Below are positions 9,390 to 18,223 of a stretch of 64,000 nucleotides of DNA, one piece after another. Numbering within the stretch: position 1 is the first letter of the stretch; every line of letters begins with the position of its first letter. The stretch comes from Methanobacteriota archaeon (GTDB lineage: Archaea > Halobacteriota > Methanomicrobia > Methanomicrobiales > Methanoculleaceae): contig JAENYE010000007.1 of assembly GCA_016841955.1 (NCBI GenBank), positions 31,123 through 95,122 of the forward strand, given 5' to 3'. The notes under the pieces are model-generated. The model saw nothing but the letters and a program-made list of their open reading frames with translations, made no database searches and was not told where the DNA came from. Made by a program: the position numbers and the translations under genes.

Positions 9390-10289
9390 TTATTGATGCC
9401 TATTCAGGAAATCAATCGCGGTCCGTTGCGCTTCTTCGGCCTCCGGCGATACCCAGAAGCAGAGGTGAGTGCCCTTTTCTATCCAGAAGTGTTCTGCGCC
9501 CCCTATTGCACCCGCTGCGTAGAGCCCGTCGCCGAAGTCCACGTCCGCATCTGCGGTTCCGTGTATGATAAGGGCGGGAACCGTGATCCGGTCTAGGGGC
9601 AGTGCAGTAATCCGGGAGTAGTTCAGGAGGTCGTTCTCGGTCCCCTCCTTCCTCTGGCTGTAGGGGTACATGGTGTGGAAGAGTTTCAGGACGTAATCCA
9701 CCTTTTTCTCATCGGTCATGATGTGATCGATTCGTGCCATCACGTCTTCTTTTGACAACCTGCCTTCCGTTTTGATGATCTCCGCAACAACGGACCTGGG
9801 GAAGAGGTCTCCGACCATCAACGTGAATTTCAGGCCCGGGTCGGAGAGGAAGAGCGCCTGCTGGATTCCGCCTGCCTGATCCGGCATGGAGTATGTTCTG
9901 CTGACGCCGTCGATGACGACGATCGCTTTCGTCCTCTCCGGATGCCGGATTGCAAACTCGTACGTGGGCGGCCCTCCTGCGGACGCCCCCATCACGCAGA
10001 CCTCATCAATCCCCAGTGCGTCCAGGAGCGCCGCTGCGGCATCCGCCTGTTCGGGAATGGTCTTCCCGGTTGAGAGCGGGGTCCCCAGATACCCGGGCCT
10101 GGATACGCAGATCAGCGAAAAACCTGCATCCGCAAACATGTCGAAGTTCAATGCGCTCTGGTCGAACCCTCCCGGGCCGCCGTGGAAGCACAGGATATAC
10201 GGTCCTTTCCCGACGATCGCGTATTCCAGCGGCCCCATCCCGGTTTCGCAAATCCTGCTTTCAGGAATGGCGTATTCTCGTCGTCTCAC
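9390..10289 (-). CDS. alpha/beta hydrolase
   Basis: A 299-residue alpha/beta-hydrolase fold enzyme from GTG 10289. It shows the oxyanion-hole stretch CFHGGPGGFDQ, the SRPGYLGTPLSTG cap entrance, the nucleophile elbow VMGASAGG (Ser in G-x-S-x-G), the acid loop HGTADADVDFGDG and the catalytic His in EKGTHLCFW. The HGGPGG element is like that of epoxide-hydrolase, haloperoxidase and prolyl-iminopeptidase-type members; substrate unknown. No signal peptide. A degenerate paralogue sits at 14221-14747 on the same strand. Confidence 0.85.
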   Translation of the reverse strand: MRRREYAIPESRICETGMGPLEYAIVGKGPYILCFHGGPGGFDQSALNFDMFADAGFSLICVSRPGYLGTPLSTGKTIPEQADAAAALLDALGIDEVCVMGASAGGPPTYEFAIRHPERTKAIVVIDGVSRTYSMPDQAGGIQQALFLSDPGLKFTLMVGDLFPRSVVAEIIKTEGRLSKEDVMARIDHIMTDEKKVDYVLKLFHTMYPYSQRKEGTENDLLNYSRITALPLDRITVPALIIHGTADADVDFGDGLYAAGAIGGAEHFWIEKGTHLCFWVSPEAEEAQRTAIDFLNRHQ

Positions 10290-10511
10290 GTACTTACGTC
10301 ATACGGAGCACATAAAAACGTGCTGGAAAAGATGGTCACGGAAAAGAGGTGAATATGGATACCGGGCATGGCGGAGGCCGATCATGCTAATCCCGCCCGG
10401 TTTTGTATAACACGAAAAAAACCTCTGTACATTCTTAACCAGGCCGGGTACCTTTAAGTGCTTCCGCTCGATCCATCCTCCGGTAGAGGTGAGATCATCG
10501 TTCCGGAGAAA

Positions 10512-11804
10512 ATGTCAAAAGCAGCAGTCCCGGGCAGCACGGTGACGGCCGCTCCGGGACGGGTGGGTCTCGCGCTGGTTGCCGGGGGATTTACCATGCC
10601 CGTTGCGCTCGCATCTCCCGACGACGGGACCGGACGGCTCTTCGTCGCGGATCTGGTGGGCGTCATCCGGGTCATCGACACCGACGGCCGTCTGCTGGAT
10701 CCGCCCTTCCTGGACCTCTCCGAACGGATCGTCAGACTGCGCCCCGGCTACGACGAGCGCGGGCTGCTCGGCCTCGCGTTTCACCCGCAGTTCGCCGAGA
10801 ACGGCAGGTTCTTCGTCTACTACAGCGCCCCGCTCAGGGCCGGGGCACCTCGCGGCTGGGACCATACCAGCCGGGTATCGGAGTTTACCGTCGCGGCGGA
10901 CGACGGGAACCGGGCGGACCCCGACTCCGAGCGGGTGATCCTGGAGGTCGACCAGCCGCAATTCAATCACAACGGCGGCTCGATCGTCTTCGGCCCCGAC
11001 GGCTGCCTCTACGTCCCGCTCGGCGACGGCGGCGGCGCCCGCGACGTCGGTCCGGGCCACCCGCCCGGAGGAAACGGGCAGGACATCACCACGCTGCTCG
11101 GCAGCATCCTCCGGATAGACATCGATGGCGAGGAACCCTACGGGGTCCCTGAAGACAACCCGTTCGTCGGAAAAGGCGGGCGGGACGAGATCTACGCCTA
11201 CGGGCTGCGCAATCCGTGGCGCACGACCTTCGATGCCGGAGGCGGGCATCGCCTGTTCGCCGCCGACGCCGGGCAGTACCTCTGGGAGTCGGTGAAGATC
11301 ATCGTTCTAGGCGGCAACCACGGGTGGAATCTCAAGGAAGGCAACCATGCCTTCGACCCCGCAAACCCCTACGAGTCGCCGGAAGACGTGCCGCGGACCG
11401 GCCGCCGCGGCGAACCCCTGGTCGCCCCGATCATCGAGTACCCGAACGCCAGTCAGCCCGGCGGTATCGGCGAGGTCGTTATCGGCGGATATGTCTACCG
11501 CGGCAGCGCGCTCCCTGCGCTCGTCGGGCGCTACATCTTCGGCGAATGGAACCGGGCGGGTGCCGACGGCGACGGTATCATCTTCATCGCAACGCCGCCG
11601 GAGAAGAATATCACCGAAGGGATGTGGGAGTTTGCGGAGCTCGAGGTGGTCACGGGCGGGACGGAAACCCGGACCGTCGGGGCTTACATCCTCGCATTCG
11701 GAGAGGACACGGAGCACGAACTCTATCTCCTGACCGCGGAGAACAAGGGGCCGACCGGGAGCACGGGCCGCGTCTACCGGTTCGCTCCGCCGCAGGAACC
11801 TTGA
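10512..11804 (+). CDS. PQQ-dependent sugar dehydrogenase family (soluble aldose dehydrogenase-like)
   Basis: A beta-propeller protein of the glucose/sorbosone dehydrogenase family, about 430 residues. Diagnostic stretches are RGLLGLAFHPQF, the catalytic-site region FNHNGGSIVFGPDG, YVPLGDGGGARDVG, GSILRIDIDG and YAYGLRNPWR. Family members oxidise aldoses using PQQ and are usually periplasmic, but no signal peptide is evident here. The frame is open to GTG 10458; ATG 10512 is chosen because GGAG precedes it closely, though the spacing is short. No PQQ biosynthesis genes are in the window. Confidence 0.8.
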   Translation: MSKAAVPGSTVTAAPGRVGLALVAGGFTMPVALASPDDGTGRLFVADLVGVIRVIDTDGRLLDPPFLDLSERIVRLRPGYDERGLLGLAFHPQFAENGRFFVYYSAPLRAGAPRGWDHTSRVSEFTVAADDGNRADPDSERVILEVDQPQFNHNGGSIVFGPDGCLYVPLGDGGGARDVGPGHPPGGNGQDITTLLGSILRIDIDGEEPYGVPEDNPFVGKGGRDEIYAYGLRNPWRTTFDAGGGHRLFAADAGQYLWESVKIIVLGGNHGWNLKEGNHAFDPANPYESPEDVPRTGRRGEPLVAPIIEYPNASQPGGIGEVVIGGYVYRGSALPALVGRYIFGEWNRAGADGDGIIFIATPPEKNITEGMWEFAELEVVTGGTETRTVGAYILAFGEDTEHELYLLTAENKGPTGSTGRVYRFAPPQEP

Positions 11805-12111
11805 GGATGCCGGTTCCGGCGACGATCATGCAGGCTGCCGCCATCCCGACAGATACGAGCACCGCGTGATCACGTCTTTCAATACCGTGATGCCGGGGAA
11901 CCGGCTCCATGCGGCTTGGGGCATGTGATAACCGGGAAACATCAAATCTAGTATGGTTTGTACTAAGAGGCTTGAATTTCTGAGACAAATCAGGGAAATA
12001 AAATTTCCTCTGGTAAGTAGAATGACAAACCTTTATATTACCACACCCATTGGGATTAATTATTACCATTTTCTTCGTGTAAACTGGTAGTAATGAGAAC
12101 GTGGTGCGTAA
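11805..12111. other. 307-bp gap, AT-rich second half
   Basis: The first half is GC-rich; on the minus strand it could encode a short hydrophobic stretch (LVSVGMAAACMIVAGTGIL), but no intact gene fits. From about 11930 to 12110 the base composition becomes AT-rich, with many TTTATATTA and TTAATTATTA-like elements, so the promoter of the orphan gene at 12112 probably lies here. No single TATA box can be fixed by eye. Confidence 0.4.
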
Positions 12112-13938
12112 ATGACTGAAATCGGATATCCGACAGAAGTTCCGTGGAAGCATCTGAGCACCTCCTCGGATATGATGGACACTGACTTTTCTGACCGCAG
12201 TTTTCCGCTCAAGTGGAAATCGTCAATGGCATTCTTCTATTACGAACCCGATCTGGATCCGACGGTTCTTGCCGGACGCAAGATCGTTTACCTGAAAGCC
12301 GTGTGCTCCATCACCGGATACCAGGTCGATGATAACGAGCTCGGAGTCGACGTGCGGAAACCCCGGGAATGGAATAGCCGGGTTTATGCAAACTTCCATG
12401 CACTCTTAAGGGATTACTATCCCTGTTATGGAGCCGTGCTGAACTTTGCGGTCTTCCCCCTGAAAGAGAACGATATCAAACGATACCCCTACATCATCGA
12501 TTTCGAGCCCAAAAAACGGGAGATGTTCACGGTTGTCACCGAATCCGGAGAGGTCATGAGCCGCTCTCTCCACGATCTGAAGGTGAACACCGGAGGAACC
12601 ACGACGACCTCTCTGGAGACAATCGACGTGGATAAGGGATGGTCCTTCAAGGGAGAAGGGCGTGCCGGAGGGAAGGATGGTGCCAGCGGTGCACTGACAT
12701 TAAGTTCGAGCTACGAATCGGGATATAAAGCAGCGGCCCAGGGACAGAATGTCAACCTTCGCCAGATCGACGCCTCTCAGGAAGCGAGGGAGACACTCTC
12801 TCATACGACCGAACTCCAGCAGATGTATCACCTCCTGGATTCCTACCATCTTGGAACCAACCGCGCTCTTTTCGCCATCTTCCCCAGACCATTTACCGGG
12901 GATCAGGAACTCTCGGTAACAAACGGTCCGCGACGGTTGGAGGGCATACAGGAGTTCTTCTTTGTCGTCGCCATGCCGGAAGACAGCAAAGGCCTCTGTG
13001 TCGCTGCTCAACTGGAAACTTCTCACCTACACAAACAGACGCACACGGAGACGACCGGGACCACGGAGTACGAGGCGGGGGAGATCCAGCAGACGATAAG
13101 GGATTCTTACAAAGGAGGACTTTTCTCCAACTATTCGAGACGTTCCTATCCGATTCCCGTCCCCGGGGGATACATTGTCGATCGTTCTCAAGGAAACGGC
13201 GGGTATATTGAATCTGTTCGTTCCGGAGACAACGTAACCGAGGATATCGAATCGCATCACGTCGCCGTATACGATGATCGAATAGAAGTGGAAGTCGTCT
13301 ATGATCCGGGACCCTGCCCGGATACCGCCTACTATACTGCGGATTATACGGTCTTTTACAAATCACCGGACCCTGTCTCGGAGCCTGTCACGTCGGAAGT
13401 TACGGAGATCGATCTCTTCATGACGGGCAGGCACCTAAGTGCGTGTCTTGAGTTCGATAAAAGATCCATACAGTCGCACGTGCCGAAATGGCCGCTCAGC
13501 GAATTTGTGGTATATGAGGAGGTCCTGCCGAAAAAGTTCAATGAAATCTATAAAGAGATTCCGAAAATACCTCGCGACACCCGGCAACTGATGAACGAAC
13601 TCCAGTCCTGCATCCGCGATCGATCGGTTGCAAGCATCAACGACATGGACAGGTACCCTTCCGGCCAGCATACGATTCTGGATACCGATTTCGCATTGCG
13701 GACGATCAGTTCTGCTCCGGGAGGAGGCCGGTTCAGAACATCCGACTACACGACAAAGATACAGGTGAATGCTCTCGCGACGAAAAAACTGGACCGGGCG
13801 ACAAGAGCATCTCTCACCCAATTCACCCGTGCGGATCTCCTCAAGAGCAATTCGGCTCAAACGGCGAGACAGGTCGGGCTTACGCCAAAAGAGATTATGG
13901 CGGTGAAGAAGGCGAACCTGGGAATAAAATCGAAATAA
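12112..13938 (+). CDS. large protein of unknown function
   Basis: A 608-residue protein that I do not recognise. There is no signal peptide and no membrane segment. The middle part is Gly/Ser/Thr-rich (about residues 160-215), followed by a motif YHLGTNRALFAIFPRP (about 244-259) and EGIQEFFFVVAMPED (about 278-292). The region after residue 300 looks beta-rich; the last 60 residues are basic and helical (LTPKEIMAVKKANLGIKSK). The length, absence of repeats and AT-rich upstream DNA suggest an acquired, self-contained gene. Without a structural match its role is open: pore-forming, surface-binding or effector functions would all be guesses. Confidence 0.75.
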   Translation: MTEIGYPTEVPWKHLSTSSDMMDTDFSDRSFPLKWKSSMAFFYYEPDLDPTVLAGRKIVYLKAVCSITGYQVDDNELGVDVRKPREWNSRVYANFHALLRDYYPCYGAVLNFAVFPLKENDIKRYPYIIDFEPKKREMFTVVTESGEVMSRSLHDLKVNTGGTTTTSLETIDVDKGWSFKGEGRAGGKDGASGALTLSSSYESGYKAAAQGQNVNLRQIDASQEARETLSHTTELQQMYHLLDSYHLGTNRALFAIFPRPFTGDQELSVTNGPRRLEGIQEFFFVVAMPEDSKGLCVAAQLETSHLHKQTHTETTGTTEYEAGEIQQTIRDSYKGGLFSNYSRRSYPIPVPGGYIVDRSQGNGGYIESVRSGDNVTEDIESHHVAVYDDRIEVEVVYDPGPCPDTAYYTADYTVFYKSPDPVSEPVTSEVTEIDLFMTGRHLSACLEFDKRSIQSHVPKWPLSEFVVYEEVLPKKFNEIYKEIPKIPRDTRQLMNELQSCIRDRSVASINDMDRYPSGQHTILDTDFALRTISSAPGGGRFRTSDYTTKIQVNALATKKLDRATRASLTQFTRADLLKSNSAQTARQVGLTPKEIMAVKKANLGIKSK

Positions 13939-13992
13939 CCTTCTCCATTGGCTCATAAGTCAGGTAGAAATCCTCGATGAGGATACTACCGA

Positions 13993-14220
13993 TTACTTTT
14001 TTCGCCTGTCCGGGTCGTCGGTGAGCGTGTATTCGAGCATTCCTTCCTCGGTGGGGCTCTCCTCACCCTTCTCCAGGAGATCCTCGATGGCCTCCCGTGC
14101 CATCGTTATTGTCTCATCGACGGCCCTCCCGAAGATGACGCATCCGGGAAGGGTCGGCACGGTGACGGTATACCTGCCTTCAGGCTCCTCCGGAGCAGGA
14201 TACGGTTATGTGAGAGATAC
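13993..14220 (-). pseudogene. frameshifted HicB-like antitoxin
   Basis: Reading the minus strand, the N-terminal part HNRILLRRSL is in one frame and the rest (EGRYTVTVPTLPGCVIFG, RAVDETITMAREAIEDLLEK, ending DPDRRKK at 13993) is in another, so one frameshift near 14180 breaks the gene. The TVTVPTLPGC motif and following helix are classic HicB. There is no HicA-like ORF beside it. With the two relics near 5.2 and 6.0 kb, this is the third HicB remnant in the window. Confidence 0.6.
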
Positions 14221-14747
14221 CGGTCTCACACTCCGGTCGTGTCTCACTGTCAGAGGTTGTGGCGATCAGCGCCCGGTTGGTCCGGATCGCTTCATCCATC
14301 CTCGGATCCAGCGAGAGGAGAGCGCCACCGACGCAACGGTATCGGCTGGCGCGTTCGGGGAGAAGAAAGATCCTGCCCCCGCGGCTGCGCGAAGTTCGAG
14401 GCGTGCAGCCGGGCGGGACAGGCTGATACCGGGGCCTCTCCTCCCCTGTGATACCCCCTATTCCTTTTTCCGGCGAGCATCAGTCCCTGATCGAACCCAC
14501 CTGCGTTGCCGTGGACGACCAGCACCGGGTATCCGTTTCCCACCCGGGCGCATTCGATCGGTCCGCAGCCGGTCCGGACCACCCAGCTCCCCAGGCGGTC
14601 GATCCGCTCCCTGACGGCATGCATATCGCTCCGATAGCGTACCGTGACCGCCACCCCCACAACGGCGATACCAAGCAGGATGAGAACGATCAGGAAGTCA
14701 GCCGTAGGAATACACCACCCCTGCCGGTCACGCCGGGTGCCGGGCAT
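14221..14747 (-). pseudogene. degenerate alpha/beta hydrolase with N-terminal membrane anchor
   Basis: The first 95 residues from ATG 14747 are intact-looking: an anchor (FLIVLILLGIAVVGVAVTV), then CGPIECARVGNGYPVLVVHG and NAGGFDQGLMLA, which align with the start of the hydrolase at 9390-10289. After that the similarity breaks up, with an SRPGC trace in another frame, and the nucleophile, acid and histidine regions are missing. The gene has lost most of its catalytic domain. Confidence 0.5.
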
Positions 14748-14790
14748 GGGCTCCGCGGCGTCTCGGAACCCCGGATTTTCAGCCGCCTGC

Positions 14791-15756
14791 CTATCCCCTC
14801 TGCATCTCCTTCAGAAGGTCGGCAAACCGGTCCATGGTCTCGTTCATCCCTTCCTCCATGCCCGACTGAAGCGTCCCGTCACGGTCTTCCACCGACTGGT
14901 AAACCACCCTGTCTGTCACCTTTGTCCTGCCGTCCAGGTCTTCCAGGGTAACCGTCTCAAGCGTCACGTGGCCCGGCATGCCCTCGAACTCGAAGGTGTA
15001 GATGAGCCTCTCTGGCTGTGCAATCTCGTGGTACACCCCGTGGAACGCGTAATCGTTGCCCTCGGCATCGCGCTGGAGGTAGCGCCAGGTGCCGCCCGGC
15101 CTGACGTCCATCTCCTCGACCGTTGTCGTGAGGCTCGCCGGCCCCCACCACCGGGGCACCAGGTCCGGGTTAGTGTAGGTTTTGAACACGAGGTCCCGCG
15201 GCGCGTCGAAGATCCGCGTGATGACGAGATCCTGTTTTCCCGGCTCGGCGGTAAGATGCGTCTTCGCTGCTCCTCCCAGGACTTCTGCGAGCTTGTCGAG
15301 GGACTCGTTCCAGCCGGCCTCGGCCATATCGCGATTCTCGCCCGCCGGGACGCCGGGCTCCCGTATGGTCACCTTTGTCCTGTCGCCAACGTCTTCGAAC
15401 GTCACCGTCGCCAGCAGCTCCGACGGCCAGTCTCCGCTCATCCCGTAGGCCGAGGCCGGGACCACGTTGCCCTCCGCATCCGAGAACGAATCGGTGGCGA
15501 CGATCCGCTCCATTAAAACGATCTCGCGGTACTCGCCGGTGCTCCAGAAATCCTGGCCCTCGGGCGAGCGCATGTTGAACAGATACCTGCCCCCCTCGCG
15601 GAGATCGATCCTGATGACCGGCGCGGTGAAGCCTCCGGGCCCCCACCAGCGCCTGACATACTCGGGCTGTGTCCATGCCTTCCAGACGAGCTCGCGCGGT
15701 GCGTCAATTACACGTTCGATGAGGATTTCAGACCTGATCTGTTGTGCCTCTTCCAT
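14791..15756 (-). CDS. SRPBCC (AHSA1-like) protein with two tandem domains
   Basis: A 321-residue protein with two START-fold/AHSA1 domains: residues about 8-150 (RVIDAPRELVWKAWT, RRWWGPGGFTAPV) and about 170-321 (RIFDAPRDLVFKTYT, RWWGPASLTTTVEEMDV). Each has the typical N-terminal FDAPRDLVFKA and WWGP signatures. Such proteins bind hydrophobic ligands or act with Hsp90-like partners; specific function unknown. The second domain closely resembles the single-domain neighbour at 15950-16453, so the pair seems to have arisen by local duplication and fusion. Confidence 0.85.
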   Translation of the reverse strand: MEEAQQIRSEILIERVIDAPRELVWKAWTQPEYVRRWWGPGGFTAPVIRIDLREGGRYLFNMRSPEGQDFWSTGEYREIVLMERIVATDSFSDAEGNVVPASAYGMSGDWPSELLATVTFEDVGDRTKVTIREPGVPAGENRDMAEAGWNESLDKLAEVLGGAAKTHLTAEPGKQDLVITRIFDAPRDLVFKTYTNPDLVPRWWGPASLTTTVEEMDVRPGGTWRYLQRDAEGNDYAFHGVYHEIAQPERLIYTFEFEGMPGHVTLETVTLEDLDGRTKVTDRVVYQSVEDRDGTLQSGMEEGMNETMDRFADLLKEMQRG

Positions 15757-15949
15757 GGGGTGCTCACCTTACGAGCGCCCCCTATGATGACCAGGTGGTT
15801 ATTAACTCATCGGCGATGCTCCGGATGTGGTTGCCGCGGGTATCCTCCCCGGCCGGCTGCCCGGCACCGGACCGTCGCCGGAGGCCCGCAGCAATCCCCC
15901 TGCACGAAAGAGCCGCACACGCCGGTCCTGCGAGACCGGCTGCTGCGGG

Positions 15950-16453
15950 TTATCGTGCCGGCGCCGCAGGCTTCTGTGCCTTCATGTTCTCGAGAAGTTC
16001 GGCGAGACGTTCCATGGGGCCGATCATCTCTTCCTGCGATCCCGACTGGAGCATCCCGTCGCGATCCTCGACCGACTGGAAGACCAGATGGTCCGTCATC
16101 TTTGTCCTGCCGCCGCCAAGGTCTTCGAACGTCTCCGTCTCGAGCAGGACATGGCCCGGCATGGCCTCGTACTCGAAGGTGTCGACGATCCGCTCGGGCG
16201 GCTTGACCTCGTGATAAACACCGAAAAATGCGTAATCGTTGCCCTCAGCGTCGCGCTGGACGACGCGCCACACCCCGCCCGGCCTGACATTCATCTGCTC
16301 GACCGTGGTCGTGAAGGTCTTCGGCCCCCACCACTGCGATATCAGCTCCGGGTCCGTGCATGCCTTGAACACGAGGTCCCGCGGCGCATCGAAGACCCGC
16401 GAGATGACGATCTCCTGCTTCCCCGGTTCAGCGGTAAGACTTGTTTCTGCCAT
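15950..16453 (-). CDS. SRPBCC (AHSA1-like) single-domain protein
   Basis: A 167-residue protein from ATG 16453 (the frame is open further upstream to 16537, but MAETSLTAEPGKQ is the natural start and matches the interdomain linker of the neighbouring protein). It carries RVFDAPRDLVFKACTDPEL, SQWWGPKTFTTTVEQM and the C-terminal helix EEMIGPMERLAELLENM. Ligand-binding START fold; role unknown. It lies 194 nt upstream of the two-domain paralogue on the same strand, possibly in one transcript. Confidence 0.85.
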   Translation of the reverse strand: MAETSLTAEPGKQEIVISRVFDAPRDLVFKACTDPELISQWWGPKTFTTTVEQMNVRPGGVWRVVQRDAEGNDYAFFGVYHEVKPPERIVDTFEYEAMPGHVLLETETFEDLGGGRTKMTDHLVFQSVEDRDGMLQSGSQEEMIGPMERLAELLENMKAQKPAAPAR

Positions 16454-16571
16454 TGTATCTTTCTCCCCCTGTTTTTTCCGGGCTTCATCGTTTCTGCATG
16501 AAAAAACTTCCCGCTGCACATGCACCAGTGAAAACAACTACGATGACCGCAAACCGGGGAAATACCTCCTG

Positions 16572-16691
16572 AACGACGACGCTTTCACCGTATGTCCCGG
16601 ATGCGGCCTCAGGCTTCCCGATAAGGACCTCAATCGTGTAGAGCGCTGTAACGGGCAAATGCATGGAGCTGTTCTTCGCCTTCCCTCTTCA
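16572..16691 (+). pseudogene. fragment of a DUF5946-like zinc-ribbon protein
   Basis: The plus strand encodes FTVCPGCGLRLPDKDLNRVE, which looks like the N-terminus of DUF5946 proteins; a frame change is then needed to reach CMELFFAFPLH, after which the similarity ends against the neighbouring gene. Only about 40 of about 150 residues remain. Treated as a broken relic. Confidence 0.35.
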
Positions 16692-17648
16692 CCAGATCCA
16701 GGCCAGCAGGAAGATAGCTATCAGGAGAAGGCCGTCCTGGAGAACGACGGAGAGGACCATGATCTCAGTGCCCCGCCTCGGCCCGAAGATTGCGACGTAG
16801 AAAGACCCGAGCCATCGCAGGTATGTCGTGATGCTGGTCAGCAGGTTCGCTACGAGCAGCGTGATGACGATATCCCTGCCGGACATCTCGCCCGCCGCGA
16901 GCAGTCCGGACGCAAGGCCTGCTGCGGCGACATACGACCCGAACTTCGCAGCTATGATCGCGAGGCCCTCGGGCGGTATGGGGAAGAGCCTGCTCGCGCC
17001 CTCCAGGTATGCGGCAACGGCATCGAAGACGCCTGCTTCGATGAGGAACGCCACGACGACGAGCGTCGGGATCATGACGCCGAGGATCCGGCGGAGGGTT
17101 CTCGCGGCCGGTCCGATTGCGGCCGAAAGGGCTTCTCGCAGGGACAAATCCCGCCCGGGAGGTTTCTCAAGAGGCCCGGACGCCGGAACTCCCGGGAGAA
17201 GCATCCTCCCGGCCACCATGACGATGCCGGTCTTGAGAAACCCGATCCCCATCAGGATGACGAAGTAGATCATGCCGAAGATCCCGAGCAGCGGCACGTA
17301 TACCGGAATAAGGTAGCGCCAGTGCATGACGACGGACGGGAAGGAGTTGATGAGCGCTGCGACGACGAGCTCGCGCTTCCCGATCGTCCCCTTATGGTAA
17401 TAGTCGACGAGCATCGCGTCCGCCGCCTGCGGCGAGATGAATGCCGTCAGAAAACTCGCTCCGCACTCGCGGGGCAGGTGGGAGAACGTCGTGACCGGAT
17501 AGGCAACCTTGGCAATCCTGTCGGTGATCCTGAGAGCGATCAGGACCTCGGCGAGCAGCACGCCGATGACGACAATCGGAACCGTCCGGAGCAGGAGTTC
17601 TGACGAGAGGCCCAGTGTCGCTGAAATGATCTCTGCTGTGCCGTCCAT
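16689..17648 (-). CDS. nucleoside-recognition (Gate domain) membrane protein
   Basis: A 319-residue polytopic membrane protein with two Gate-domain halves, as in SpmA/SpmB- and FeoB-gate-like proteins: LITDRIAKVAYPVTTFSHLP-type first half with ECGASFLTAFISPQAADAML, and second half VMIPTLVVVAFLIEAGVF and IIAAKFGSYVAAAGLASGLL. About eight membrane segments. Transported substrate is unknown; nucleoside binding is the family label, not demonstrated. It is transcribed away from the symporter operon, with a 446-bp shared upstream region. Confidence 0.8.
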   Translation of the reverse strand: MDGTAEIISATLGLSSELLLRTVPIVVIGVLLAEVLIALRITDRIAKVAYPVTTFSHLPRECGASFLTAFISPQAADAMLVDYYHKGTIGKRELVVAALINSFPSVVMHWRYLIPVYVPLLGIFGMIYFVILMGIGFLKTGIVMVAGRMLLPGVPASGPLEKPPGRDLSLREALSAAIGPAARTLRRILGVMIPTLVVVAFLIEAGVFDAVAAYLEGASRLFPIPPEGLAIIAAKFGSYVAAAGLASGLLAAGEMSGRDIVITLLVANLLTSITTYLRWLGSFYVAIFGPRRGTEIMVLSVVLQDGLLLIAIFLLAWIW

Positions 17649-17865
17649 GGCTCACCGCTCTGTATGGTTGCGACCGGGAGAGTCGCTCTCCGGGGACTCA
17701 CCCCGAACCAACATCCGGTACGCCGTCTGTGCATATCACCGTTCTGGGTGCCCGGGAACGGGATCGGCTGCCGTTACCTGAGCCCGTACTACAATCGGGG
17801 CTTCAACGTGGGAGGAATCCGGCAGCGATGCAATCTCTCTCCGCCTGAGAGGCAAAAGGATCGTA

Positions 17866-17880
17866 TGGTTTAAATACAAT
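17866..17880 (+). promoter_or_regulatory. probable TATA box of the symporter operon
   Basis: GGTTTAAATACAATA contains a strong archaeal TATA-like core (TTTAAATA). If transcription starts about 25 nt downstream, near 17900, the leader before the first ORF at 18095 is nearly 200 nt long and contains the stem-loop array and two further hairpins. Confidence 0.5.
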
Positions 17881-17937
17881 AGATCTAGAAGGTGTTTAGG
17901 TACTCGATGATTGACAACGATTTAGAGTCCTACCATT

Positions 17938-18009
17938 GCACGCACGTGCAGAACTGCACCCTCGTGCTGAACCGCACGTCAGTGCGGAACTGCGCCTTTG
18001 CGCAGAACG
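17938..18009 (+). repeat. tandem array of four 18-nt stem-loop units
   Basis: Four exact 18-nt periods, each a 4-bp stem, a 4-nt loop and a 6-nt spacer: GCAC-gcac-GTGC-AGAACT, GCAC-cctc-GTGC-TGAACC, GCAC-gtca-GTGC-GGAACT and GCGC-cttt-GCGC-AGAACG. The loops vary freely while the stems pair in every unit, including the changed last stem, and the spacer keeps an NGAACN core. This pattern suggests selection on structure rather than on primary sequence. Confidence 0.8.
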
Positions 18010-18025
18010 CATTCTTCTTTAGATA

Positions 18026-18078
18026 GGGAACCGGCCCTTTTGCTGAGTTCCCGTGTAATGTAACGGTTTTCCCGTTAC
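18026..18078 (+). promoter_or_regulatory. two further hairpins in the symporter leader
   Basis: GGGAAC (18026-18031) pairs with GTTCCC (18047-18052), and GTAACGG (18060-18066) pairs with CCGTTAC (18072-18078) around a T-rich loop. The second hairpin ends only a few bases before the AGGTGG ribosome-binding site of the first ORF, so it could influence translation. Confidence 0.5.
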
Positions 18079-18094
18079 CGCCAGGTGGTTTGTT

Positions 18095-18223
18095 ATGTTT
18101 GGAATTGATGATCCTTCGATCTTGGTTGGATATCTGCTTGCGCTCGGATTTACGCTCGCATGCCTAGTGTACGGCCTGTTGAACTGGAATAACGGCGTGG
18201 AGGAGCAACGGGATGGCAGTTGA
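18095..18223 (+). CDS. symporter small accessory protein (42 residues)
   Basis: ATG 18095 opens a 42-residue ORF: MFGIDDPSILVGYLLALGF, then TLACLVYGLLNWNNG and a charged tail. It has one membrane helix and the LVYGLLNWN end typical of the tiny partner subunit found directly upstream of many archaeal and bacterial sodium:solute symporters. A ribosome site AGGTGG lies about 6 nt upstream. Its stop overlaps the symporter start by 11 nt, implying translational coupling and a 1:1 partnership. Confidence 0.8.
   Translation: MFGIDDPSILVGYLLALGFTLACLVYGLLNWNNGVEEQRDGS

Noticed and set aside
17938..18009. CRISPR array
   Set aside because: The 18-nt period is far too short, and the variable part is a 4-nt loop; there are no cas genes in the window.
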